A stretch of 64,000 nucleotides of DNA from Lysobacteraceae bacterium PS02065 (GTDB lineage Bacteria; Pseudomonadota; Gammaproteobacteria; Xanthomonadales; Rhodanobacteraceae): assembly GCA_029959555.1 (NCBI GenBank), contig JASCPI010000010.1, positions 51,232 to 115,231 of the forward strand, given 5' to 3'. A program made the position numbers and the translations under genes. This document shows positions 1 through 8,130 of the stretch, piece by piece. Every line of letters starts with the position of its first letter. Position 1 is the first letter of the stretch. The notes beneath the pieces are model-generated. The model was given only the letters and a program-made list of their open reading frames with translations. It was not told where the DNA came from and did not search any database.

Positions 1-1305
1 CACGACCGGGCCCTTGTCGATGAAGAGACCCGTGAGATCGGTGGCCTCGTCGAGCGAGCCGCCGCCGTTGTTGCGCAGGTCGACCAGCAGCGCCTCGGCG
101 CCTTCGGAACGCAGCTCGCCGATCAGGCGCTCGACGTCGCGCGTGGCGCTGCGGTAGTTGGCGTCGCCGCGACGGCGTGCCTCGAAGTCCTGGTAGAACG
201 TCGGCAGCGTGATGACGCCGACCTTGCGCGTCGCATCGCCGTTCTTGACCTCGATGATCGACTTCTTCGCGGCCGATTCCTCGACGTTGACCTTGTTGCG
301 GGTCAGCGTGAGGATCTCGTGCTTGCCATCCGGGCCCGCCTCTTCCGGCAGGATCTCGATGCGCACGACGGTGCCCTTCTGGCCGCGGATCTTCTCGACG
401 ACGTCGTCGAGGCGCCAGCCGATCACGTCGGTCATCGGGCCCGAATCGCCCTGACCGACACCGACGACGCGGTCGCCGGCCTTGAGCTTGCCCGAGATCG
501 CCGCGGGGCCACCCGGGATGATCTCGCGGATCGCCGTGTACTCCTCCTGGCGCTGCAGCACCGCGCCGATGCCCTCGAGCGAGAGCTTCATCGCGATGTC
601 GAAGTTGGCCGAGGCGCGCGGGCCGAGATAATTGGTGTGCGGCTCGATCGCGGTCGCATACGCGTTCATGAAGGTCTGGAACACGTCCTCGCCGTTGAGC
701 TGGCGGATGCGGCCGAGGTAGTTCGAATAGCGCTTGTCGAGCGTGTCGCGGATGTCCTTGTCGGCCTTGTTGGCGAGCTTGAGGCGCAGCCAGTCGTTCT
801 TGACGCGCTTGCGCCACAGATCGTCGAGCTCGGCCTTGTCCTTCGGCCACGCGGCCTTGGCGCGGTCGTAGTCGTACTTCTCGTCGACCGAGAAATCGAA
901 CGGCTTGGCGAGCAGTTCGCGCGAGTAGGCGAGGCGCTCGCCGACGCGCTGCTGGTAGAGGTTGAAGATCGCGAACGGCGCGGAGAGATCGCGCTCGAAG
1001 ATCGCGTCGTCGAGCTTGGTGCGTGCGCTCGAGAACGAATCGATGTCGGACTGGGTGAAGAACAGGTGCTCGCCGTCGAGGCCGTCGAGGTAGCCGTCGA
1101 AGATCTTGACCGACATCGCGTCGTCGAGCGGCACCGGCTTGTAGTGGAAGCGCGACAGGAAGCGCGTCGCCCACAGCGCGGCCTCGGTCTGGTCGGCGGT
1201 CGGCTTGAGGACGACCGAGGTGGCATCGTCCGACGTGGTCGGCGCGGCGGCGACCGAGCCGGCGAGCAGGCTGACGAGGGCGGTGGTGAGGGCGATGCGA
1301 CGCAT
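1..1305 (-). CDS. prc: Tail-specific (C-terminal processing) protease Prc, C-terminus cut off by window edge
   Basis: Periplasmic S41-family endopeptidase that degrades misfolded or tagged proteins and cell-wall hydrolases. The frame is open from an ATG at 1305 to base 1 (435 codons), so the gene is partial. A short hydrophobic signal peptide (residues 1 to about 20, ending in an Ala-rich cleavage region) is followed by the helical Prc N-terminal domain and a PDZ domain at about 225-310 (LEGIGAVLQ, GGPAAISGKL, AGDRVVGVGQG). The start of the S41 fold is visible (LRNNGGGSLDEA near 415). The catalytic Ser/Lys of this family lie further downstream, outside the window. A GGAG sits 7-8 nt before the ATG. 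It lies 286 bp downstream of lipA on the same strand, so it probably has its own promoter. Family assignment is firm; activity cannot be judged from the visible part. Confidence 0.93.
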   Translation of the reverse strand, partial: MRRIALTTALVSLLAGSVAAAPTTSDDATSVVLKPTADQTEAALWATRFLSRFHYKPVPLDDAMSVKIFDGYLDGLDGEHLFFTQSDIDSFSSARTKLDDAIFERDLSAPFAIFNLYQQRVGERLAYSRELLAKPFDFSVDEKYDYDRAKAAWPKDKAELDDLWRKRVKNDWLRLKLANKADKDIRDTLDKRYSNYLGRIRQLNGEDVFQTFMNAYATAIEPHTNYLGPRASANFDIAMKLSLEGIGAVLQRQEEYTAIREIIPGGPAAISGKLKAGDRVVGVGQGDSGPMTDVIGWRLDDVVEKIRGQKGTVVRIEILPEEAGPDGKHEILTLTRNKVNVEESAAKKSIIEVKNGDATRKVGVITLPTFYQDFEARRRGDANYRSATRDVERLIGELRSEGAEALLVDLRNNGGGSLDEATDLTGLFIDKGPVV

Positions 1306-1591
1306 GGAGCTCTCCAGACGGGGCGGCGCGGAACGTTCCGCAGCCAGCCATTGCGACAGACGTCAAGCGGCGCGCTTTGCTGTCACGGCGCGCTCGCCGA
1401 CCATACTACACGGCCCCGGACGGGCTCCGGCGCGGGAAACCACGACCCGGTCGGCGCTTTCGCCACCGTGGCCACGGATCCTGCGGGAGGGTTGCCCAAC
1501 GGGAACCGAACCTCCCCGCGGAACATGCGGAAAGGCTCGTCTCGGACCCCGATCTGCGGGCGGAGTTCGCGCCGTGCAAGACGCGGCACGA
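1306..1591. other. Intergenic region between lipA and prc
   Basis: 286 bp with no credible coding frame. On the minus strand it holds the lipA 3' region and the prc leader. An imperfect inverted repeat (GGGAGGGTT near 1485 and AACCTCCC near 1509, one bulged G, about 15-nt loop) could be a weak lipA terminator but lacks a U-tract. No convincing sigma-70 promoter could be picked for prc. Confidence 0.4.
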
Positions 1592-2572
1592 TCAGGCGGC
1601 GACGTAACCCGCGGCGTGGGCCATTTCGTCGGCGTGGTAGGACGAACGCACCATCGGGCCCGAGGCCACGTGGTCGAAGCCGAGCGCCTCGCCGAAGGCC
1701 GCGAGCGCGGTGAACTCGTCGGGCGTCCAGTAGCGCAGCACGGGATGGTGGTGCGCGGTCGGCTGTAGGTACTGGCCGATCGTGACCATGTCGACATCGT
1801 GCGCGCGCAGGTCGCGCAAGGTCTGGTGGACCTGCTCGAGCGTCTCGCCGAGGCCGAGCATGATGCCGGACTTGGTCGGGATGCCGGGATGCTGCTGCTT
1901 GAAACGGCGCAGCAGCTCGAGCGACCACGCGTAGTCCGCACCGGGACGCACGGTCGGGTACAGATCCGGCACCGTCTCGATGTTGTGGTTGAACACGTCG
2001 GGCGGGTATTCCGCGAGTGCTTCGAGCGCACGGTCCATGCGGCCCTTGCCGCGGAAATCCGGTGTCAGGATCTCGATGCGGATGTCCGGGTTCTCGAAGC
2101 GCACCGCGCGGATGCAGGCCGCGAAATGGCTCGCCCCACCGTCGCGCAGGTCGTCACGGTCGACCGAGGTGATGACGACATAGCGAAGACGCATGTCGCG
2201 GATCGTGCCGGCCAGCTTGGCCGGCTCGAGCGGATCCGGCGCGTTCGGACGGCCATGGGCGACGTCGCAGAACGAGCAGCGCCGCGTGCAGACCTCGCCG
2301 AGCACCATGAACGTCGCGGTGCCCTTGCTGAAGCACTCGTGGATGTTCGGGCAGGACGCCTCCTCGCACACGGTGACGAGGCGGTTCTCGCGCAGCTTCG
2401 ACTTGAGGTTCGCGACCGCGTTGCCGGGCGGGATGCGCACGCGGATCCACGACGGCTTGCGCAGCGCGGGCGCCTCGGTGAAGCCGGCGCGGTTGCGCGC
2501 GATCTTGTCCTCGCCGAGCTGCTTGTCGCCGGCGACGACGGTGAGCGGGATCGTCTTGGTCGGAGCGTTCAT
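1592..2572 (-). CDS. lipA: Lipoyl synthase LipA
   Basis: Radical-SAM enzyme that inserts two sulfurs into protein-bound octanoyl groups to make lipoyl cofactors. 326 aa, the usual length. The auxiliary cluster cysteines are C69, C74 and C80 ([12 protein letters not shown]) and the radical-SAM cysteines C95, C99 and C102 (CTRRCSFC). The conserved C-terminal RSSY motif (about 309-312), which supplies the serine ligand of the auxiliary cluster, is present. The ATG at 2572 overlaps the lipB stop as ATGA, so translation is probably coupled to lipB. It is the last gene of the mreB-to-lipA cluster. LipB supplies its octanoylated substrate. No anomalies. Confidence 0.98.
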   Translation of the reverse strand: MNAPTKTIPLTVVAGDKQLGEDKIARNRAGFTEAPALRKPSWIRVRIPPGNAVANLKSKLRENRLVTVCEEASCPNIHECFSKGTATFMVLGEVCTRRCSFCDVAHGRPNAPDPLEPAKLAGTIRDMRLRYVVITSVDRDDLRDGGASHFAACIRAVRFENPDIRIEILTPDFRGKGRMDRALEALAEYPPDVFNHNIETVPDLYPTVRPGADYAWSLELLRRFKQQHPGIPTKSGIMLGLGETLEQVHQTLRDLRAHDVDMVTIGQYLQPTAHHHPVLRYWTPDEFTALAAFGEALGFDHVASGPMVRSSYHADEMAHAAGYVAA

Positions 2573-3267
2573 GCGGCGTGTGCGGGATCCGCGGCGGTAT
2601 CGGAAACGGGCAGCTCGGGCGGCGCGGCGCGCACCTCGAGGCCGAACTGGCGGGCCAGCTCGGCGATCAGGACATCCTCGACCGCCGCGACCGAACCCGG
2701 ACCGCCCAAGTCTAGCACCTGGGTCACCTGCAGGCCCGCGTAGCCGCAGGGATTGATGCGGTGGAACGGCTCGAGGTCCATGTCGACGTTGAACGCGAGG
2801 CCGTGGAACGTGCAGCCACGGCGCACGCGCAGGCCGAGTGCCGCGACCTTGGCGCCCGCCACGTAGACCCCGGGCGCGCCCTCGCGGCGCACCGCGACGA
2901 TGTTCCAGTGCTCGAGCGTGTCGATGAGGGCCTGCTCGATGCGGTCGACGAGCTCGCGCACGCCGATGCCGAGGCGGCGCAGGTCGAGCAGCGGATACCC
3001 GACGATCTGCCCCGGCCCGTGGTAGGTCACCTGCCCGCCGCGCTCGGTGCGCACGACCGGGATGTCGCCCGGCGCGAGCACGTGCTCGGGCTTGCCGGCC
3101 TGGCCGAGCGTGAACACGGGATCGTGATCGAGGATCCACAGCTCGTCGGGCGTGTCGGGGCCACGCGCGTCGGTGAACGCACTCATCGCCTCGCGCGTCC
3201 GCGCATAAGGCTGCCGACCGAGGCGGCGCACGAGCAGGGGATGGGCGGGAACGGTCGTCTGGGTCAT
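2569..3267 (-). CDS. lipB: Octanoyl-ACP:protein N-octanoyltransferase LipB
   Basis: Cytoplasmic transferase that moves octanoate from acyl carrier protein to lipoyl domains, the first step of lipoate synthesis. 232 aa. The [12 protein letters not shown] motif is at 76-87, the catalytic Lys at K140 (GAKVAALG) and the acyl-thioester Cys at C174 (NPCGYAG). The gene overlaps lipA by 4 nt (ATGA) and starts 56 bp after the DUF493 gene. The C-terminal 25 residues are Ala/Pro-rich and probably dispensable. dacC-ybeD-lipB-lipA is a common order in gammaproteobacteria. Confidence 0.97.
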   Translation of the reverse strand: MTQTTVPAHPLLVRRLGRQPYARTREAMSAFTDARGPDTPDELWILDHDPVFTLGQAGKPEHVLAPGDIPVVRTERGGQVTYHGPGQIVGYPLLDLRRLGIGVRELVDRIEQALIDTLEHWNIVAVRREGAPGVYVAGAKVAALGLRVRRGCTFHGLAFNVDMDLEPFHRINPCGYAGLQVTQVLDLGGPGSVAAVEDVLIAELARQFGLEVRAAPPELPVSDTAADPAHAA

Positions 3268-3323
3268 GGCGGCGCTACGAGTATGGCGCCTGCCGCGCGC
3301 GTTTCAACGCGCGCGCGGCCGCA

Positions 3324-3614
3324 TCACAGCGTCCACTTCACCGAAGGATCCGCGCGCAGCGATTCGTGCGCGGCGTCGTAGTGCTCCCGATCGGGACACG
3401 TGAACGACACGGTGACCGAGACGTAGTTGCCTTCGCGCGAGGGACGCTTGCGCAGGCTGCCTTCGATCACGCTCATGCCGTGCTGGGCGATGATCGCGGG
3501 CACGCGCTCGGCGATCGGGCCGTCGGCACGGCCCATCGCGGTGATCTCGAACACGCCCGGGAACTGGAAGCCCTGCTCCGGGCTCTGCGGGGTGATGTCG
3601 TCGAGGTCGCGCAT
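3324..3614 (-). CDS. ybeD: DUF493 family protein YbeD (UPF0250)
   Basis: Small cytoplasmic ferredoxin-like-fold protein of unknown exact role, widely conserved between dacA/dacC and lipB. 96 aa with the typical FPGVFEITAMGR opening strand and a C-terminal ESLRADPSVKWTL. The start codon shares its first base with the last base of the dacC stop (TGATG), so coupling to dacC is likely. Conservation of position suggests a regulatory role in lipoate or wall metabolism, but the sequence does not show it. Confidence 0.92.
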   Translation of the reverse strand: MRDLDDITPQSPEQGFQFPGVFEITAMGRADGPIAERVPAIIAQHGMSVIEGSLRKRPSREGNYVSVTVSFTCPDREHYDAAHESLRADPSVKWTL

Positions 3615-4861
3615 CACGAGCCGCTCGCGTCCGGGACGGTCGTGCTGTCGCCGTCGTTGCCCTTGAACCACAGCATCACGCCGTGCGAGAGGCGCGTGAA
3701 GAAGCCGCCTTCGGGGGCGTCGTCGAGCACCACGATCGGGCGCTCGATGATCGTGCGGCCTTCGAGTTCGACCTTGAGGCTGCCGACCTGCTGGCCCTTC
3801 TGCAGCGGCGCGATGAGGCGCGACGGCAGGTTCATGCTGGCCTTGAGGTCGGCATAGCGGCCACGCGGCACGGTCGCGACGACATCTTCGGCGACACCGA
3901 GGCGCACGCTGTCGCCCTCGCCCTTCCACAGTTCCGGCGTGGCCAGCGGCTTGGCCGTCTCGTAGAGCTTGTGCGTCTCGAAGAAGCGGAAACCGTAGTT
4001 GAGCAGTTCCTGGTTGGCGTCGGCGCGCGCCTTCTCGCTGGCCGCGCCCATGACGACCGCGATGAGGCGCTGGTCGCCGCGCACGGCCGAGGTCGCGAGG
4101 CAGAAACCTGCAGCCTTGGTGTGGCCGGTCTTGATGCCGTCGACGGTCGAATCACGCCACAGCAGCGTGTTGCGGTTGTGCTGTTTGATGCCGTTCCACT
4201 CGAACTCCTTGACCTTGTAGATCGCGTAGTCCTCGGGGAAATCGCGGATCAGCGCGCGCGAGAGGATCGCGACGTCGCGTGCGGTCGTGTAGTGGTCCGG
4301 GTTCGGCAGGCCACTCGCGTCGACATAGTGCGTGCCGGTCATGCCGAGGCGTTGCGCGTGCTGGTTCATGAGGTCGGCGAACAGCGGCTCGGAGCCCGCG
4401 GTGTGCTCGGCCAGCGCGATCGCGGCGTCGTTGCCGGACTGGATGATCATGCCGTACAGCAGGTCCTTGAGCGGTACCTGGCTGTTGAGGGCGAGGAAGC
4501 TCGTCGAGCCGTCCGTGCCCGCGCCGCCGGAGCGCCACGCGTTCTCGGTGATCGTGACCATGTCCTCGCGCTTGATCTTGCCGTGCTCGAGTTCGGCCGA
4601 GACCACGTACGAGGTCATGATCTTGGTGATCGAGGCCGGATCGACGCGCTGGTCCAGATTGCCCTCGACGAGGATCTGCCCGGTCGCGTAGTCCATGAGC
4701 ACCCATGCGGTCGCCGCGAGGCTCGGCGGCGGTGGCGTCGGCGCGGGCGCGGCGGCCGGCGTTACCGGACGCGGCGTGGGTTGCGGGGTCTGGGCCTGCA
4801 CGAACCCGGTCGTGGTGGCGAGCAGGGCGGCGAGCGCGACGGTGGTGGGCAACAGCTTCAT
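3614..4861 (-). CDS. dacC: D-alanyl-D-alanine carboxypeptidase (PBP5/6 type)
   Basis: Low-molecular-weight penicillin-binding protein that trims the terminal D-Ala from peptidoglycan pentapeptides. 415 aa. It has a signal peptide (1 to about 23, cleavage after VQAQ), a Pro/Ala-rich linker to about 48, then the S11 domain with S77-x-x-K80 (SITK), S142-G-N144 and K244-T-G246. A PBP5_C domain and a C-terminal amphipathic stretch follow, as expected for a membrane-anchored PBP5. The 23-residue Pro/Ala linker before the catalytic domain is longer than in E. coli PBP5. It lies 65 bp after rlpA and shares one base with ybeD. Whether the orthologue is dacA or dacC is a matter of naming. Confidence 0.96.
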   Translation of the reverse strand: MKLLPTTVALAALLATTTGFVQAQTPQPTPRPVTPAAAPAPTPPPPSLAATAWVLMDYATGQILVEGNLDQRVDPASITKIMTSYVVSAELEHGKIKREDMVTITENAWRSGGAGTDGSTSFLALNSQVPLKDLLYGMIIQSGNDAAIALAEHTAGSEPLFADLMNQHAQRLGMTGTHYVDASGLPNPDHYTTARDVAILSRALIRDFPEDYAIYKVKEFEWNGIKQHNRNTLLWRDSTVDGIKTGHTKAAGFCLATSAVRGDQRLIAVVMGAASEKARADANQELLNYGFRFFETHKLYETAKPLATPELWKGEGDSVRLGVAEDVVATVPRGRYADLKASMNLPSRLIAPLQKGQQVGSLKVELEGRTIIERPIVVLDDAPEGGFFTRLSHGVMLWFKGNDGDSTTVPDASGS

Positions 4862-4926
4862 CGTGGAACAGTTTCCTTGCGGGTTATGGCGCTGCGGGGC
4901 GCCTCAGCGGGCCGATTGTGGCCCGA

Positions 4927-5826
4927 TCATTCCTCGACTGCCACGCGCGGTGCGCCGAGGCCCAGGGTTTCGATGCGTGCGGTGAGCGCGTCGGCGGCTT
5001 CCGCGTTGGCGAGCGGACCGAGGCGCACGCGGTGCAGCGTGCGGCCGTCGAGGCTCGTGGTCTGGATCGCCGCCTCGCCGAGACCGGCGCGGCGCACTTG
5101 TGCGACGGCACGCTCGGCGTTGGCGCGTTCGCCGAACGCGCCGAGCTGCAGGTAGATGCGCGCGTGGCCGGGCCGCACCGGTGCGGCGACGACCGGCGGC
5201 GGCGCGGCCGGGTGTTCGGGATCGATCGCGCGCACTTCGACGAGGCCGGTGCCCTTCGGCCAGATGCCGATGCGCGCGGCCGCCGCGTACGACAGGTCGA
5301 TGATGCGGTTGTCGTGGAACGGGCCGCGGTCGTTGACGCGCACGACCACGCTCTTGCCGTTGTCGAGGTTGGTCACGCGCACCCAGCTCGGCAGCGGCAG
5401 CGACTTGTGCGCGGCGCTGAACTGGTACATGTCGTAGGGCTCGAGGCTCGAGGTCATGTAGCCGTGGAACTTGTTGCCGTACCACGACGAGATGCCGGTC
5501 TCGACGTAACCGGCGGCCTCGGGCATCACCGTGTAGGTGCGGCCGAGCACGGAGTAAGGCGACTTGTTGCCGTAGCGCGCGCGCGGCTCGGCCTTCGGTG
5601 TCGGCTCGACGAGCGTGGAGACGTCGACCGCGGGCCCGGTCGGCTCGTGGTCCTTCGCGTGGCGGTAGCGTTGCGACTGCGGCAGGCTGGTCTCGTGCGG
5701 CGGCTTGGCCGCCGGCTGCGAGGCCGGTGCCCGTGGCGCCGGCGGCGCGGGCTTCGGCTTGCGCGAGGCGCAGGCCGACACCGCGAGTGCGACGAGGACG
5801 ATCGCGGCGAGGCGCACGCGCGTCAC
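4927..5826 (-). CDS. rlpA: Septal ring lytic transglycosylase RlpA, lipoprotein
   Basis: Outer-membrane lipoprotein that acts on glycan strands lacking stem peptides at the division site. 299 aa from a GTG at 5826 that overlaps the mltB stop (GTGA). A signal peptide ends in lipobox V-S-A-C19. A Pro-rich linker (20-85) leads to a double-psi beta-barrel domain at about 107-202 (GISSWYGNKFHG, VNDRGPF). A SPOR domain (about 222-299, IYLQLGAFG) targets denuded peptidoglycan. The GTG start is chosen because it gives a complete lipoprotein signal with no upstream alternative in frame. It is co-transcribed with the Rod genes. Confidence 0.95.
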   Translation of the reverse strand: MTRVRLAAIVLVALAVSACASRKPKPAPPAPRAPASQPAAKPPHETSLPQSQRYRHAKDHEPTGPAVDVSTLVEPTPKAEPRARYGNKSPYSVLGRTYTVMPEAAGYVETGISSWYGNKFHGYMTSSLEPYDMYQFSAAHKSLPLPSWVRVTNLDNGKSVVVRVNDRGPFHDNRIIDLSYAAAARIGIWPKGTGLVEVRAIDPEHPAAPPPVVAAPVRPGHARIYLQLGAFGERANAERAVAQVRRAGLGEAAIQTTSLDGRTLHRVRLGPLANAEAADALTARIETLGLGAPRVAVEE

Positions 5827-6977
5827 GGTGCGGGCTTGGCCGCTTCGGCGGCGATCTGCTGCGACAGCTGGTAGACCGCCATCGAGTACAGCGGGCTGCG
5901 GTTGTAGCGCGAGATCACGTAGAAGTTGCGCAGCGTGATCCACTGCTCGGGACCGGCGATGCCCTCGAGCGTGAGCAGGGTCGCGTCGGCCGTGTCGTCG
6001 AGCGTGTCGACCGGCACGTAGCCGCGCGCACGCAGCGCGCCGACCGTGTGCACGGGTTCCATGCCGCTGAGCGCGGGCGGCTCGGCGCCTTCGGTCGGGA
6101 ACGTGCGCGTCGCCACGGGGGCGCCTTCGATCCAGCCGTGCTGGGCGAAGTAGTTGGCCACGCTGCCGACGATGTCGGGCAGCGAGTTCCACAGGTCGAT
6201 GCGGCCGTCGCCGTCGTAGTCGACCGCGTAGTGGGCGACGCTGGTCGGGATGAACTGGCCCCAGCCCATCGCACCGGCGTACGAGCCGGTGAGCTCGTCG
6301 ATCGGGAACGCGAGGTGCTTGTCGCGCAGCAGGAAGAGCTGGCGCAGCTCGCCGCGGAAGAACTTCGCGCGTGGCGGGTAGTGGAAGCCGAGCGTGACGA
6401 GGGCGTCGAGCACGCGGTACTTGCCGGTGTTGCGGCCGTAGCTGGTCTCCACGCCGATGATCGCGACGATGATCTCGGGCGCGACGCGGTAATCGGCGGC
6501 GGCCTTCTCGATGATCTCGCGGTTCGCGCGGTAGAACGCGGCACCGTCGGCGATGCGCTTGTCGGTCAGGAAGATCGGACGGTAGTCCTTCCACGGCTTG
6601 GCCTCGGCCGGGCGCGAGATCGCGTCGAGGATGCCCTGCTGCACCTTGGCGCTGCGCAGCGTGGCGAGCACCTCGGCCTCGTCGAGCCCGCCCTCGGCGG
6701 CGACCGCGCGCGCGAAATCCTCGACGTTGTCGGGCGTGTCGCGCGGCGGCAGCGCGGTCACGGGCACTTTCGGCGCGGGTTTCGCGGCCGGAGCCGCGGC
6801 AGGCACGGGCGTCGCGGGCGTTTCCGGTGCGACAGGCGTGGCCGGCGTCGTGGCCTGAGCCGGCGCCGTGGCGGGCGGTTCGACCGCGGCCCCGGCACAG
6901 CCGCCGACGAGGCCGGCGCAGGCGAGGACGATGCCGAAGAGCGACGCGGTTGCTGGCTTCACGTTGATGCTTTCCAC
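5823..6977 (-). CDS. mltB: Membrane-bound lytic murein transglycosylase B
   Basis: Cleaves the MurNAc-GlcNAc bond with 1,6-anhydro ring formation. 384 aa from a GTG at 6977. A second GTG at 6962 also fits, since it has GGAAAG about 7 nt upstream and gives a tidier 21-residue signal. The lipobox LVGGC places the lipidated Cys at 27 (or 22). A long Ala/Pro/Thr linker runs to about 80. The SLT-B domain has the catalytic Glu E177 in GVETSYGR and the FRGELRQLF and GAMGWGQFIPTS motifs. Overlaps rlpA by GTGA and follows rodA by 34 bp. The low-complexity linker is longer than in E. coli MltB. Confidence 0.95.
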   Translation of the reverse strand: MESINVKPATASLFGIVLACAGLVGGCAGAAVEPPATAPAQATTPATPVAPETPATPVPAAAPAAKPAPKVPVTALPPRDTPDNVEDFARAVAAEGGLDEAEVLATLRSAKVQQGILDAISRPAEAKPWKDYRPIFLTDKRIADGAAFYRANREIIEKAAADYRVAPEIIVAIIGVETSYGRNTGKYRVLDALVTLGFHYPPRAKFFRGELRQLFLLRDKHLAFPIDELTGSYAGAMGWGQFIPTSVAHYAVDYDGDGRIDLWNSLPDIVGSVANYFAQHGWIEGAPVATRTFPTEGAEPPALSGMEPVHTVGALRARGYVPVDTLDDTADATLLTLEGIAGPEQWITLRNFYVISRYNRSPLYSMAVYQLSQQIAAEAAKPAP

Positions 6978-7011
6978 GCGTAAAAACCCTCGTAATGTAC
7001 CTGCGGCCCCG

Positions 7012-8130
7012 TCACCCCGCCACCCGCCGGCGATGCGCGTGGATCGACATGAGCACCCCGAAACTCGCGAGGATCGACACCGCCGAGGTGCCGCCGTAGC
7101 TCATCAGCGGCAACGGCACGCCGACCACGGGCAGGATGCCCGCGATCATGCCGCCGTTGACGAGCACGTAGACGAAGAACGACATCGCGAGCGCGCCGGC
7201 GAGCAGGCGTGAGTAGGTATCGCGCGCATTCGCCGCGATCCACAGGCTGCGCCCGATGATGAACGCGTACAGCGCGAGCAGCAGCAGCACGCCGACGAGC
7301 CCCCACTCCTCCGCGTACACGGACAGGATGAAGTCGGTGGTGTGCTCGGGCAGGAACTCGAGCCGCGACTGCGTGCCGGCGTGCCAACCCTTGCCCCACA
7401 GGCCGCCCGAACCGACGGCGATCTTCGACTGGATGATGTGCCAGCCGAGGCCGAGGGGGTCCGAATCGGGATCGAGCAGCATGCGCACGCGGTTGCGCTG
7501 GTACTCGTGCAGGAAGTGCCAGGCGATCGGCGCCGCACCCGCGACGCTGCCCACGATGAAGCCGATGCGCCACCACGACAGGCCGGCGAGGAACACCACG
7601 AACAGGCCGGCGGCCATGATCAGCAAGGCGGTGCCGAGGTCGGGCTGTTCGGCGACGAGGCCGGCAGGCACCGCGATCATCACGGCGACGACGCCGAGCG
7701 TCGTCCAGCTCGGCGGCAGCGGACGCTGGTGCAGGTACCACGCGACCATCATCGGCATGGTCAGCTTGACGAGTTCCGACGGCTGGAAACGCACGAAGCG
7801 CAGATCGAGCCAGCGGTGTGCGCCGCGCCCCTCGCCGAGCAGCGCGACGAGCACGAGCAGGCCGACGCTGCCCGCGAACAGCCACGGCGTCCAGTTGCGC
7901 AGCGTTCCGGGCGGGATGCGAGAGACCATCACGAGCAGGGTCGCGCCGAGCAGCAGGCGGAAGGTCTGGTTCCAGGCCTGGGTCGCGTTGAGGTCGCTCG
8001 CGCTGTACTGGGTGACGAGCCCGACCAGCGCGAGCAGCACGAGGCCGCCGAGCAGCGGCAGGTCGAAGCGTGGCCGGCGCAGCGCGAGCATCGCGCGGTG
8101 CTGCAGGCGCAGGATCCACACCGGCGTCAC
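7012..8130 (-). CDS. rodA: Rod shape-determining protein RodA, peptidoglycan glycosyltransferase
   Basis: SEDS-family polymerase that elongates glycan strands in complex with PBP2. 372 aa from a GTG at 8130 that overlaps the mrdA stop (GTGA). About ten hydrophobic segments are visible. Family motifs include GRGAHRWLDL, FQPSELVKL, AEQPDLGTA, the extracellular GWHIIQSKIAVGSGG loop with the conserved catalytic Asp region, EFLPEHTTDFI and the C-terminal GVPLPLMSYGGTS. Directly coupled to the PBP2 gene, its obligate partner. Confidence 0.97.
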   Translation of the reverse strand: MTPVWILRLQHRAMLALRRPRFDLPLLGGLVLLALVGLVTQYSASDLNATQAWNQTFRLLLGATLLVMVSRIPPGTLRNWTPWLFAGSVGLLVLVALLGEGRGAHRWLDLRFVRFQPSELVKLTMPMMVAWYLHQRPLPPSWTTLGVVAVMIAVPAGLVAEQPDLGTALLIMAAGLFVVFLAGLSWWRIGFIVGSVAGAAPIAWHFLHEYQRNRVRMLLDPDSDPLGLGWHIIQSKIAVGSGGLWGKGWHAGTQSRLEFLPEHTTDFILSVYAEEWGLVGVLLLLALYAFIIGRSLWIAANARDTYSRLLAGALAMSFFVYVLVNGGMIAGILPVVGVPLPLMSYGGTSAVSILASFGVLMSIHAHRRRVAG